Part shown: positions 53,419-61,588 of the stretch, piece by piece | How positions within the stretch are numbered: position 1 is the first letter of the stretch | Layout: every line of letters begins with the position of its first letter | Assembly (NCBI GenBank): GCA_964455375.1 | Contig: CAYVXE010000001.1 | Coordinates: 1-64,000 of the forward strand | Source of the DNA: CAYVXE01 sp964455375 | Lineage (GTDB): Bacteria > Zhuqueibacterota > Zhuqueibacteria > Oceanimicrobiales > Oceanimicrobiaceae | Reading direction: 5' to 3' | DNA: 64,000 nucleotides | Position numbers and translations under genes: made by a program | The notes under the pieces: model-generated | Database searches by the model: none | What the model was told of the DNA's origin: nothing | The model's input: the letters and a program-made list of their open reading frames with translations, nothing else

Positions 53419-54732
53419 ATGAGCCTAACTCAATTTACCGAATCTGTTTCAAAATTATTATTAACCAACGGTACCGTTGTGGATCCGGTTTCTTTAAAGG
53501 AATCGATTTCAGATGTTCTCATCGAAAACGGTGAATTAAAAGAAATAGGCAAAATCAATGCAGAAGGATTTGACGGCCAAATTACGGACGTAGCGGGTAA
53601 GGTTGTCTGTCCCGGCCTCATCGACATGCATGTGCATTTGCGGGAGCCCGGCAGGGAAGATGAAGAAACCATCGATTCCGGTTGCGATGCCGCGATGGCG
53701 GGAGGATTTACTGCGGTTTGTTCCATGCCTAACACAGAACCTGCTGCCGATAATGCCGAGGTGATTTCGTTCATCAAAAACAGAGCAAAGAACCTTCTGG
53801 TGAATGTTTATCCCATTGCAGCAGTCACAAAAAATCGTGCCGGCAATGAGCTCACCGAAATGGGCGATTTGGTAGATGCCGGCGCTGTCGCTTTTTCAGA
53901 TGACGGAGAGCCGGTTGCCACATCAGAAATTCTCAGACGTGCACTTGAATATTCTTCCATGTTTAATACGCCAATCATTGAACATTGTGAAGATAAGACA
54001 CTGACTGTCGGTGCGTCCATGCATGAAGGAGAAATTTCCACAAGATTGGGTTTGAAGGGAATCCCGGGCATTTCCGAGGATATCATCGTGGCGCGTGACA
54101 TTCAGGTGACTGAGTACACAAAAGGGAAACTGCATATCGCACATATTTCTACTGCGGCGTCAGTGGACCTGGTGCGACAAGCCAAAAAACGCGGGGTGCA
54201 GGTTACTTGTGAAGTGATGCCGCACCATTTTACGTTGAACCATACGGCGGTTAAAAATTATGATACAAACGCCAAAATGAATCCGCCTTTGCGCACGCAA
54301 GCCGATGTTGATGCCATGCTCGAAGGCTTAAAAGACGGCACCATCGATGTCATTGCTACCGATCATGCACCGCATGCTATTGAAGAAAAGCAAGTGGAGT
54401 TCGACGCCGCCCCGTTTGGCATCGTCGGTTTGGAAACAGCGCTCGGCATTGTGATAAAATATTTAGTACAGGGAAAAATTCTTTCTCTGCCACAAGCAGT
54501 GGCAAAACTCACGAGTACGCCCGCTGAAATACTGAACCTCAAGGCCGGTCGTTTTGTGAAAAACCAACCTGCTTCCATCACAATTTTCGATCCAACTGTG
54601 GAGTGGGTTGTGGATAAGAGAAAATTTAAATCAAAATCCCGGAATACACCGTACGATAAGTGGGATTTGGCCGGAAAAGTGTTTGCCTTATATAATAAAG
54701 GCTTGTGGTGGCAGTCTAATTTGATCAGTTAA
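53419..54732 (+). CDS. pyrC: dihydroorotase
   Basis: The enzyme cyclises carbamoyl aspartate to dihydroorotate. The 437-residue protein is of the longer amidohydrolase (PyrC class I) type with metal ligands His71 and His73 (DMHVHLREPG), later His ligands in IIEHCED and AHIST, and the catalytic TDHAPH motif. All expected ligands are visible. It follows pyrB after 39 bp and ends the pyr operon in this window; carAB, pyrD, pyrE and pyrF are not here. Confidence 0.95.
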   Translation: MSLTQFTESVSKLLLTNGTVVDPVSLKESISDVLIENGELKEIGKINAEGFDGQITDVAGKVVCPGLIDMHVHLREPGREDEETIDSGCDAAMAGGFTAVCSMPNTEPAADNAEVISFIKNRAKNLLVNVYPIAAVTKNRAGNELTEMGDLVDAGAVAFSDDGEPVATSEILRRALEYSSMFNTPIIEHCEDKTLTVGASMHEGEISTRLGLKGIPGISEDIIVARDIQVTEYTKGKLHIAHISTAASVDLVRQAKKRGVQVTCEVMPHHFTLNHTAVKNYDTNAKMNPPLRTQADVDAMLEGLKDGTIDVIATDHAPHAIEEKQVEFDAAPFGIVGLETALGIVIKYLVQGKILSLPQAVAKLTSTPAEILNLKAGRFVKNQPASITIFDPTVEWVVDKRKFKSKSRNTPYDKWDLAGKVFALYNKGLWWQSNLIS

Positions 54733-54902
54733 TACGTTGGTAGTGTCGGCTTTGTAGATGCTTTTTTAAAACCTGAAACACTCATCCGTTACTCCTCTGG
54801 TTTTTACCGGGCAGGGCGTGGCTATACTTCCTTTTGTTTTGCGGTCGTCGAAAGCAATAGCCGGAACGTCGTGTTTGAAGGAATCCTAATTTGGAAGCGA
54901 CC

Positions 54903-55448
54903 ATGTCTTTAGTACCGCAAAAAATGTTTTTCACCAAAGGTGTGGGAAAACATAAAGAAAAACTGACCAGCCTTGAATTGGCATTGAGAAATGCCGGTAT
55001 CGCAAAATATAACCTGGTAAAAGTGTCCAGTATTTTTCCGCCGGGCTGCAAGATTATTTCAAAAAACGAGGGGCTGAAATTGCTGACACCGGGACAAATT
55101 TCCTATGTGGTGATGAGTCAGGCAGAATCCAATGAGGCGCACCGGTTGTTAGCAGCATCGGTGGGGGTAGCAGTTCCAAAGGATAAGCGTCAATACGGCT
55201 ACCTGTCTGAACACCACAGTTTCGGCCAGCGCGATGATGTTGCCGGTGAGTATGCGGAGGATTTAGCGGCTACAATGTTGGCAACAATTCTTGGCGTCAA
55301 CTTTGACCCGGACGCCTCCTGGGATGAAAAAAAAGAGATCTGGCGCATCAGTGGTGAAATTGTTCGCACCCGCAATGTCACCCAATCAGCTATTGGCGAT
55401 AAGAACGGTTTGTGGACGACGGTCATAGCTGCCGCGGTTTTGCTTTGA
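54903..55448 (+). CDS. pdaD: pyruvoyl-dependent arginine decarboxylase
   Basis: The enzyme converts arginine to agmatine. The 181-residue proenzyme has the self-cleavage site in KVSSIFPPGC; cleavage between Ser42 and Ser43 should make the pyruvoyl group on the larger chain. The family is best known from Archaea and Chlamydia. I start at the ATG 54903; a TTG at 54891 is in frame. The agmatinase gene follows after 6 bp, which confirms the pathway. The 170-bp region before it shows no clear promoter. Confidence 0.93.
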   Translation: MSLVPQKMFFTKGVGKHKEKLTSLELALRNAGIAKYNLVKVSSIFPPGCKIISKNEGLKLLTPGQISYVVMSQAESNEAHRLLAASVGVAVPKDKRQYGYLSEHHSFGQRDDVAGEYAEDLAATMLATILGVNFDPDASWDEKKEIWRISGEIVRTRNVTQSAIGDKNGLWTTVIAAAVLL

Positions 55449-55454
55449 AGGTCG

Positions 55455-56351
55455 ATGCGTAGGCAGACAAAATTTCTCGATTTGCCTCCGGAATTGTCCG
55501 GATTTAACGAATCAAAAGTGGCCATTCTCAGCCTGCCTTATGAAGCGACCACCAGCTACGGAAAAGGGACGAAAGCGGGCCCCGAAGCGATTATTCAAGC
55601 CTCAACTCAGGTAGAGTTTTATGATGAGGAATTGGACTGTGAGCCCTGCCAAGCCGGCATTTCCACGGTCAGGCCGTTTACATCATTTCCTAAGAAACCG
55701 GAAGTAGCAGTCGGAGAAATAAAGCGTGCAGGCAGCAATCTTTTGGCAAGGAATAAATTTGTCGTTGGACTTGGCGGTGAGCACACGGTAACTGTGGGAT
55801 TGGTACGAGCTATGACAGAAAAATACCCGGGTTTGTCCGTGCTGCAATTAGATGCGCACAGCGATTTACGGGACACGTATGAAGGAACGCCATTCAGTCA
55901 TGCATGCGTGATGAGACGTATTTTAGAGATGTGTTCGTATGTGGGGTTGGGAATACGCAGCTCTATTCCGGGCCAGCGAAAAATATTGGGTTCTGATTCA
56001 CATATTTTTTATGCTCACGAAATGATACGGCATGCAAATTGGCCGGATTGGATTCTGGGGCGGTTGGGTAATCCGGTTTATGTGACGATTGATTTGGATT
56101 TTTTTGATCCGTCATTGGTTCCTTCTGTGGGTACACCGGAACCGGGCGGTTTTCAGTGGTATGAAACGTTGTCTTTGCTGCGTGAAATATCCACAAAACG
56201 CACTATTGTTGGCTTTGATGTTGTGGAGTTGACGCCACAAAAATATGCACCTGCATCAGATTTCATTGCAGCAAAGTTAGTGTATAAATTATTAGGCTAT
56301 ATTTTCACTGCTCGGGATGATGTTTCAAAAAAGAAAAACCTTGACTATTAA
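55455..56351 (+). CDS. speB: agmatinase
   Basis: The enzyme hydrolyses agmatine to putrescine and urea. The 298-residue ureohydrolase has all manganese ligands: His110 (GGEH), Asp133, His135, Asp137 (DAHSD), and Asp213 and Asp215 (DLDFFD). The preceding gene makes its substrate, so the pair is a complete two-step putrescine pathway that bypasses ornithine. The end overlaps a promoter-like pair for rplM. Confidence 0.93.
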   Translation: MRRQTKFLDLPPELSGFNESKVAILSLPYEATTSYGKGTKAGPEAIIQASTQVEFYDEELDCEPCQAGISTVRPFTSFPKKPEVAVGEIKRAGSNLLARNKFVVGLGGEHTVTVGLVRAMTEKYPGLSVLQLDAHSDLRDTYEGTPFSHACVMRRILEMCSYVGLGIRSSIPGQRKILGSDSHIFYAHEMIRHANWPDWILGRLGNPVYVTIDLDFFDPSLVPSVGTPEPGGFQWYETLSLLREISTKRTIVGFDVVELTPQKYAPASDFIAAKLVYKLLGYIFTARDDVSKKKNLDY

Positions 56352-56369
56352 ATGTTAAATTATTAATTT
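56341..56369 (+). promoter_or_regulatory. probable promoter of rplM-rpsI
   Basis: TTGACT (56341-56346) and TAATTT (56364-56369) are separated by 17 bases. The -35 lies inside the end of speB. Confidence 0.5.
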
Positions 56370-56405
56370 CGAAGTCGAATTTTTTTTAACAGTAAGGAGT
56401 TAGAA

Positions 56406-56834
56406 TTGAAGACACATATCGCGAATCCAGCCAATGTTCACAGGAGGTGGCTTTTAATAGATGCAGAAGGCCAAACGCTCGGTCGTCTGGCTGCAAAAGT
56501 TGCCACATTACTCAAAGGTAAACATAAGCCAATATATGCACCGCACATGGATGTTGGTGATAATATTATTATTATCAATGCCCAAAAAATACACGTGACG
56601 GGGAAAAAGGCGCAAACGAAACGGTACTATCGTCATACAGGGTATCCCGGCGGTCTGCGTTCCGATGCATTTTCCGACTTAATTGTCAGTTATCCGGAAA
56701 GAATTTTGGAGAAAGCGATTTGGGGGATGTTGCCACACAATCATTTAGGCAGGAAAATGTTTAAAAAGCTTAAAGTTTATGCAAATGAAAATCACCCCCA
56801 TAAAGCTCAGAAACCTGAAATGTATGCACTTTAA
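56406..56834 (+). CDS. rplM: 50S ribosomal protein L13
   Basis: A 142-residue protein of the large subunit, of usual length, with the family sequence WLLIDAEGQTLGRLA near the N-terminus and the KRYYRHTGYPGG and GMLPHNHLGRKMFKKL blocks. The start is TTG, and AAGGAG lies 6 bases before it, a good Shine-Dalgarno. rpsI follows after 16 bp, the standard arrangement. Confidence 0.97.
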   Translation: MKTHIANPANVHRRWLLIDAEGQTLGRLAAKVATLLKGKHKPIYAPHMDVGDNIIIINAQKIHVTGKKAQTKRYYRHTGYPGGLRSDAFSDLIVSYPERILEKAIWGMLPHNHLGRKMFKKLKVYANENHPHKAQKPEMYAL

Positions 56835-56850
56835 ATAAATTGAGGAAACT

Positions 56851-57237
56851 ATGAAGTCGTTTGATGCAATAGGCAGAAGAAAAGAGGCCGTTGCCAGAGT
56901 GAGAATGCTTCCGGGAGATGGCAAGTTTATCGTAAACAAAAAACCCTTGTTGGAATTCTTTAAGAGGGAAATTCTCAAAATGATCATTGAGCAGCCTCTT
57001 GAACTAACTGAAACATTAGGGAAATATGATATTTACGTAAACGTAAAGGGTGGTGGTTTGTCGGGGCAGGCAGGCGCTGTTCGCCACGGGGTTTCCCGCG
57101 CTCTTTTAAAGGTTGACGGGGAGCATCGCGCAAAACTCAAATCGGCGGGCATGTTGACAAGAGATTCCAGAATGGTCGAACGTAAAAAATATGGTCAGCC
57201 CGGCGCAAGAAAAAGATTCCAATTTTCAAAACGTTAA
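56851..57237 (+). CDS. rpsI: 30S ribosomal protein S9
   Basis: The 128-residue protein of the small subunit has AIGRRKEAVARVRM at the N-terminus, GGGLSGQAGAVRHGVSRAL in the middle and the usual KR-rich tail ending FSKR, which reaches the P-site tRNA. The ATG at 56851 follows TTGAGGAAA. A 102-bp gap separates it from rpsB. Confidence 0.97.
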   Translation: MKSFDAIGRRKEAVARVRMLPGDGKFIVNKKPLLEFFKREILKMIIEQPLELTETLGKYDIYVNVKGGGLSGQAGAVRHGVSRALLKVDGEHRAKLKSAGMLTRDSRMVERKKYGQPGARKRFQFSKR

Positions 57238-57253
57238 TTGTTTTAAATACACA

Positions 57254-57312
57254 CACCGGTGGAATGATCTGGGTGCCCGGTTTACGGGTTTTCTAATATT
57301 TAGCACCGGTGG
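57254..57312 (+). promoter_or_regulatory. structured leader of rpsB with repeated CACCGGTGG
   Basis: The palindromic octamer CACCGGTG occurs twice, 50 bases apart (57254-57262 and 57304-57312), so the two copies can pair with each other and enclose a small hairpin (CCCG-GTTTA-CGGG). A strong Shine-Dalgarno AAGGAGG follows at 57328-57334. The structure could be an S2-binding autoregulatory leader. Confidence 0.4.
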
Positions 57313-57339
57313 CGGATAAACCCAAATAAGGAGGATAAG

Positions 57340-58206
57340 ATGAATGTCTCAATCCAGGATTTACTAATTGCCGGGTCTCATTTCGGCCACCTCACCCGCA
57401 GGTGGAATCCCAAAATGAAAAAATACATTTTCATGGAACGAAATGGTATCTATGTCATCGATTTAAAGAAAACTCTCGATTGTTTGCAAAAGGCGTATGA
57501 TGCGGTTGTCAATTTTGCGCGTGGCGGTGAGAAAATATTGTTTGTGGGCACAAAAAAACAAGCCACTGATATTATAAAAAATGAAGCTGAGAGATGTAAT
57601 GCTTTTTTTATGAATGACCGCTGGCCTGGCGGCACATTGACCAATTTCAGTACCATTAAAAAAAGTATCAGGCGCATGAAGCAAATCGACAAAATGGCCG
57701 GCGACGGAACCTACGACAAACTGTTGAAAAAAGAGATTTTGCGACTTGAGCGTGAAAAAGAAAAATTGGAGATTGTACTTGGTGGAATTCGCGATATGAA
57801 TACACTTCCGGGTGCAATTTTTATTGTTGATGTCAAAAAAGAAAGTATTGCAGTCGCAGAGGCCCAGAAATTAAATATCCCCATTATTGCCATGGTTGAT
57901 ACAAATTGTGATCCGGAAGTGGTGGATTACCCTATTCCATCGAATGACGATGCGTTTAAATCAATCAACCTGATCACGCGAACCATTGCCGATGCTGTAA
58001 TCGAAGGGATCAGTGCACAGGCAAAACCAAAGGATGAAACCAAATCCAAAGATGCTGTTCCAAAGCGGCAAACCGAGTCGAAAGATGATGTCATTGTAAC
58101 TGAGGACGCCGCAGAAGTCGAAGCAGTTTCCGAACTCATAAAAGAAACTGAAACTGAAACTGAAAGTGAAAGTGAAAGTGAAGAGAAAGATCAAAACGCT
58201 GAATAA
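57340..58206 (+). CDS. rpsB: 30S ribosomal protein S2 with acidic C-terminal tail
   Basis: The 288-residue protein has the S2 core (about residues 1-230, with SHFGHLTRRWNPKM, GTKKQATDII, NDRWPGGTLTNF and IPIIAMVDTNCDPE). A tail of about 58 acidic, low-complexity residues follows (Lys/Asp/Ser-rich, then Glu-Thr and Glu-Ser repeats). E. coli S2 is 241 residues, so the tail is additional. The start has a strong Shine-Dalgarno and tsf follows after 30 bp. Confidence 0.96.
   Translation: MNVSIQDLLIAGSHFGHLTRRWNPKMKKYIFMERNGIYVIDLKKTLDCLQKAYDAVVNFARGGEKILFVGTKKQATDIIKNEAERCNAFFMNDRWPGGTLTNFSTIKKSIRRMKQIDKMAGDGTYDKLLKKEILRLEREKEKLEIVLGGIRDMNTLPGAIFIVDVKKESIAVAEAQKLNIPIIAMVDTNCDPEVVDYPIPSNDDAFKSINLITRTIADAVIEGISAQAKPKDETKSKDAVPKRQTESKDDVIVTEDAAEVEAVSELIKETETETESESESEEKDQNAE
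58144..58179 (+). repeat. hexanucleotide repeat in the end of rpsB
   Basis: Three GAAACT units are followed by three GAAAGT units, which encode Glu-Thr and Glu-Ser pairs in the S2 tail. Such repeats may change length by slippage without shifting the frame. Confidence 0.85.
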
Positions 58207-58236
58207 AGAATCGAATATTGGGAGGGTCGTACAAAA

Positions 58237-58830
58237 ATGGCAGTAAATGCAGCAGATGTTAAAATATTACGGGAACGTACCGGCGCCGGAATCATGGAGT
58301 GTAAAGGAGCGTTGACGGACAGTGAGGGTGATATTGATAAAGCCGTTGAAATTTTAAGAAAAAAAGGTGTCGCTTCCGCTGAAAAAAGGGCAGGCAGGGA
58401 AACCAATGAAGGGATGGTGGATTCCTATATTCACCCCGGAAGTCGGCTTGGTGTTTTGGTGGAAGTAAATTGTGAAACCGATTTTGTAGCAAAGACCGAT
58501 GATTTTAAAAATTTTGTCAAAGATATCGCAATGCAGGTTGCCGCAACCAGCGCAAAGGTCGTGAGTCGTGAAGAATTTCCTCAGGACAAAATAGAAAAAG
58601 AGAAAGAAATTTATACGACACAAGCAAAGAATGAGGGCAAGCCGGAAAATATTATAGAACGCTATGTACAGGGTAAATTGGAGAAATTTTTTCAGGAATC
58701 CGTTTTACTCGAACAAAGCTTTATTAAGGATCCAAATAAAAGTATTAAAGATTTACTGGCCGAGGTGATTGCAAAGACCGGCGAGAATATTCAGGTTAAA
58801 CGATTTGTTCGTTTCCAATTGGGTGAATGA
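58237..58830 (+). CDS. tsf: elongation factor Ts (short form)
   Basis: EF-Ts exchanges GDP on EF-Tu. The 197-residue protein has the N-terminal UBA-like domain (KILRERTGAGIMECKGAL) and one core domain with EVNCETDFVAKTDDF; the length matches the short EF-Ts of Thermus and Chlorobi rather than the 283-residue E. coli form. The stop is inside a terminator hairpin. Confidence 0.95.
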   Translation: MAVNAADVKILRERTGAGIMECKGALTDSEGDIDKAVEILRKKGVASAEKRAGRETNEGMVDSYIHPGSRLGVLVEVNCETDFVAKTDDFKNFVKDIAMQVAATSAKVVSREEFPQDKIEKEKEIYTTQAKNEGKPENIIERYVQGKLEKFFQESVLLEQSFIKDPNKSIKDLLAEVIAKTGENIQVKRFVRFQLGE

Positions 58831-58852
58831 AATTATCGTTCACCCTTTTTTT
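58821..58852 (+). terminator. intrinsic terminator overlapping the tsf stop
   Basis: GGGTGAATGA (58821-58830) pairs with TCGTTCACCC (58836-58845) with one G-U pair around a 5-base loop, then seven T residues (58846-58852). The stem includes the tsf stop codon. It lies 15 bases before the pyrH Shine-Dalgarno. Confidence 0.85.
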
Positions 58853-58866
58853 ATAAGTAAACAATC

Positions 58867-58882
58867 AAAGGAGTACATTACG
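58867..58882 (+). promoter_or_regulatory. pyrH ribosome binding site with non-AUG start
   Basis: AAAGGAG (58867-58873) is an excellent Shine-Dalgarno. Within range, in the pyrH frame, are only ATT (58877) and ACG (58880); the family alignment needs the start at about this point (YKRVLIKLSGE follows). No ATG, GTG or TTG lies here. Confidence 0.7.
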
Positions 58883-59587
58883 TATAAACGTGTTTTGATA
58901 AAACTCAGTGGTGAAGCTCTCATGGGCGAGCAAGGCTTAGGTATCGATCCTTTGATTGTTGAAAATATCGCCGTTGAGATAAAAGAAGTCAATGAGATGG
59001 GGGTTGAAGTTGGCATCGTTATCGGTGGTGGAAATTTTTTTCGTGGTTTGTCGGCAAGTGCCAGAGGCATGGACCGAGTCTCTGCAGATTATATGGGCAT
59101 GCTGGCGACGGTTATCAATGCGATGGCGTTACAAGATTATTTAGAACGGAATGACGTTTATACGCGTGTTCTTACTGCTATAAAAATGGAAGAGGTTGCG
59201 GAACCATTTATTCGCCGACGAGCGATTCGTCATTTGGAAAAAGGCCGCGTGGTTGTTTTTGCCGCCGGAACCGGTAATCCCTATTTTACGACCGATACTG
59301 CCGCTGCACTGCGCGCTGTCGAAATTGAGGCGGATGTCATTATTAAGGCAACAAAGGTTGACGGTGTCTATGACTCCGATCCTATGCAGAATCCCAAAGC
59401 AGTAAAATATGATGAGTTGACTTACATGGATGTGGTTAAACGTCGGTTGAAAGTGATGGACAGTACGGCTGTTACTCTTTGCATGGATAATGATTTGCCA
59501 ATTGTTGTTTTTAATTTGAATCAACGAGGCTATTTAAAGCGTGTGATTGAATGCGAGCCTTTAGGAACTAAAATCAGCGGGGCTTAA
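58877..59587 (+). CDS. pyrH: UMP kinase
   Basis: The enzyme phosphorylates UMP to UDP. From ATT at 58877 the product is 236 residues (E. coli 241) and begins (M)TYKRVLIKLSGEALMG, the normal family start; GGGNFFRG, the DRVSADYMGMLATVINA block and GTGNPYFTTDTAAALRA are intact. The start is ambiguous: ATT or ACG next to a strong Shine-Dalgarno, or a GTG at 58823 that would add 18 unusual residues, lacks a Shine-Dalgarno and would lie inside the tsf terminator. frr follows after 2 bp. Role and identity are secure, the start is not. Confidence 0.92.
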   Translation: MTYKRVLIKLSGEALMGEQGLGIDPLIVENIAVEIKEVNEMGVEVGIVIGGGNFFRGLSASARGMDRVSADYMGMLATVINAMALQDYLERNDVYTRVLTAIKMEEVAEPFIRRRAIRHLEKGRVVVFAAGTGNPYFTTDTAAALRAVEIEADVIIKATKVDGVYDSDPMQNPKAVKYDELTYMDVVKRRLKVMDSTAVTLCMDNDLPIVVFNLNQRGYLKRVIECEPLGTKISGA

Positions 59588-59589
59588 CC

Positions 59590-60150
59590 ATGGAAATTAA
59601 AGAAACCAAAAATGATGCGGAAAGCCGCATGAAAAAAGCTGTTGAAAGTACACGCAGTGAATTGGCGAAAATAAGAACGGGAAAGGCCTCTCCGGCTTTG
59701 GTTGATGGAATTAAGGTTCCTTATTACGGGTCATCCGTACCATTAAAACAGGTGGCGAGTGTCAATACTCCTGAGCCCCGGTTGTTAACCATTCAACCCT
59801 GGGAAAAAAATTTGATTGGTGAGATTGAAAAAGCAATCATGAAATCTGATTTGGGTTTAAATCCGGTTAATGATGGAATTCTCATCCGATTGCCAATTCC
59901 GCAACTTACTGAGGATAGACGTAAAGACCTGGTTAAAGTGTGCCACAAAATTGCTGAGGAAGGGCGCATCGCCGTTCGAAATATTCGACGCGACGCCAAT
60001 GAGTCTTTGAAAAAGACCGAGAAAGAACACGACATTTCCGAAGACCAATATCATACGGCTATTGACGATATCCAACAGTTGACAGACAAATATATCAAAG
60101 AAATCGATGATATCTTAAAGTCTAAAGAAAATGAGGTTATGGAAGTTTAA
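59590..60150 (+). CDS. frr: ribosome recycling factor
   Basis: RRF splits post-termination ribosomes with EF-G. The 186-residue protein has the three-helix-bundle family sequence: RMKKAVESTRSELAKIRTGKASPALVDGI at the start, and RRDANESLKKTEKEHDISED near the end. The ATG follows the pyrH stop by 2 bp, so the pair is co-transcribed, the usual pyrH-frr order. Confidence 0.96.
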   Translation: MEIKETKNDAESRMKKAVESTRSELAKIRTGKASPALVDGIKVPYYGSSVPLKQVASVNTPEPRLLTIQPWEKNLIGEIEKAIMKSDLGLNPVNDGILIRLPIPQLTEDRRKDLVKVCHKIAEEGRIAVRNIRRDANESLKKTEKEHDISEDQYHTAIDDIQQLTDKYIKEIDDILKSKENEVMEV

Positions 60151-60522
60151 TTTTTAGAAACACAATTTATTTAAATGCCGTCGATTTTTTGGACACTCCG
60201 TCATCGTATTGTAAACAATCCACCGACCGAACGAAAACCGGCTTGCGGCTCATTCCTCAATCGCTGTCCTATTTCAGAATCCACCCTTACGATTGTAAGG
60301 TTAAAAACTGCTACTCAGTTGACGAACGGTCATTGTAAAACATCGAGTAGTCTCCCAAATTTTTTTTAGATTCCAAGTTTTAGTGTTTTGATAATTACTG
60401 TTTCGCTGCATTAAGCCGTTTTGGTTCCTGTTCAAGAGTCAGTGGATTTTAGTTTGTATTTTATCGGAAATTTAGTTATTTTTTTATTGTACAATTAAAG
60501 AACGGAATGTTGAAAGAAAAAT
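60151..60522. other. 372-bp non-coding stretch after frr
   Basis: I see no convincing gene here; a 64-residue frame at 60175 is basic, low in hydrophobic pattern and not supported by a Shine-Dalgarno. A TACAAT at 60490-60495 could be the -10 of the next gene, but no matching -35 is visible. The uppS or cdsA gene that often follows frr is absent. Confidence 0.5.
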
Positions 60523-61482
60523 ATGATTTATAAAATGCGAATCTTCCTGGTGATGGTCATGATTCAAATATTCTCCGGCGCTCTTGTCGGTGCACAGACG
60601 CCTATTGACAGGACGCCTGTTGTTATAAAGTATCTTGCCATGATTCCGGGGAGTGTCGATTCAACATTCGTTTTATCTAACCCCCAGGCAATTTCAGCCG
60701 ATATTGACGGCAATATCTATTTAGCCGATACCGGGCAGAACCGGTTACTGAAATTGAATGCGAAGGGCAAATTACTTGATTCCGTGGGAGGGTTCGGTTG
60801 GGAGCATCAACAGTTTGACCGCCCGTTGGATGTGTCTGCTAAAACGGGGTTGGATGTGTTTGTGGCCGACTATAACAATGAGCGTATTGAGCGTTATGAT
60901 AAAGATTTGAATTTTATTTCCACGTTAAGTTCCGCGGATGTTGTGGACAGTGCGTTGAAATTTGGTTTTCCTTCCGGTGTGGATTTGTCCAGGCATGGTG
61001 AATTGTTTGTCTGTGATACGGAGAATAATCGTATTTTAAAAGTGAATTCATTTGGTGAGCCTCTCCTGAGTTTCGGTGATTTTAACTGGGGCAACGGGGA
61101 ACTGCAATTTCCGTTTAAATTGTATGTGAGTGATCATGACATCGTTTATGTGGCCGACCGGGAGTCGAATCAAATTGTCGTATTTGATTATTATGGTAAT
61201 TATATCACACGGTTTGGTGAGTCGATTCTGGAACAGCCCGGGGGACTCATCTGGTGGCACGAATTTTTGTTGGTTGCAGACTCCGGGCACGACCGGGTTG
61301 TGGTTTTCAATCGTAATTATGAGCTCGTTTTCAAGTGGGGGAGCAAGGGGGATAAAATCGGTGCATTTAACAATCCTGCGGATGTTACTGCGTGGGATGA
61401 TAAAGTCTATGTCTGTGACTCAAATAATAATCGTGTGGAAATATTTCAATTACATTTCGATGATTTAAGGAAAAATCAATAG
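60523..61482 (+). CDS. exported NHL-repeat beta-propeller protein
   Basis: The 319-residue protein has a signal peptide (about 1-26) and six NHL-type repeats, recognised by repeated D.NIYLADTGQNRLLKL-like segments (VFVADYNNERIERYD, LFVCDTENNRILKV, VYVADRESNQIVVFD, LLVADSGHDRVVVFN, VYVCDSNNNRVEIF). They should fold as a six-bladed propeller that binds protein or ligand outside the cytoplasm. No enzyme residues stand out. It lies directly upstream of the large partial outer-membrane gene, 106 bp away. Confidence 0.85.
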   Translation: MIYKMRIFLVMVMIQIFSGALVGAQTPIDRTPVVIKYLAMIPGSVDSTFVLSNPQAISADIDGNIYLADTGQNRLLKLNAKGKLLDSVGGFGWEHQQFDRPLDVSAKTGLDVFVADYNNERIERYDKDLNFISTLSSADVVDSALKFGFPSGVDLSRHGELFVCDTENNRILKVNSFGEPLLSFGDFNWGNGELQFPFKLYVSDHDIVYVADRESNQIVVFDYYGNYITRFGESILEQPGGLIWWHEFLLVADSGHDRVVVFNRNYELVFKWGSKGDKIGAFNNPADVTAWDDKVYVCDSNNNRVEIFQLHFDDLRKNQ

Positions 61483-61588
61483 GAGGTCAGCTTAAAATTT
61501 TGATACAAAAATAACCTGATAATCTGTTTGACGTTTCATTGCAAACGATTTTCATTTTAATATTAAAACGCTGACTTTCTGTTTTATT

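Noticed and set aside
60175..60369. 64-residue frame after frr
   Set aside because: Composition is unlike a real protein and no Shine-Dalgarno or conserved motif is visible.
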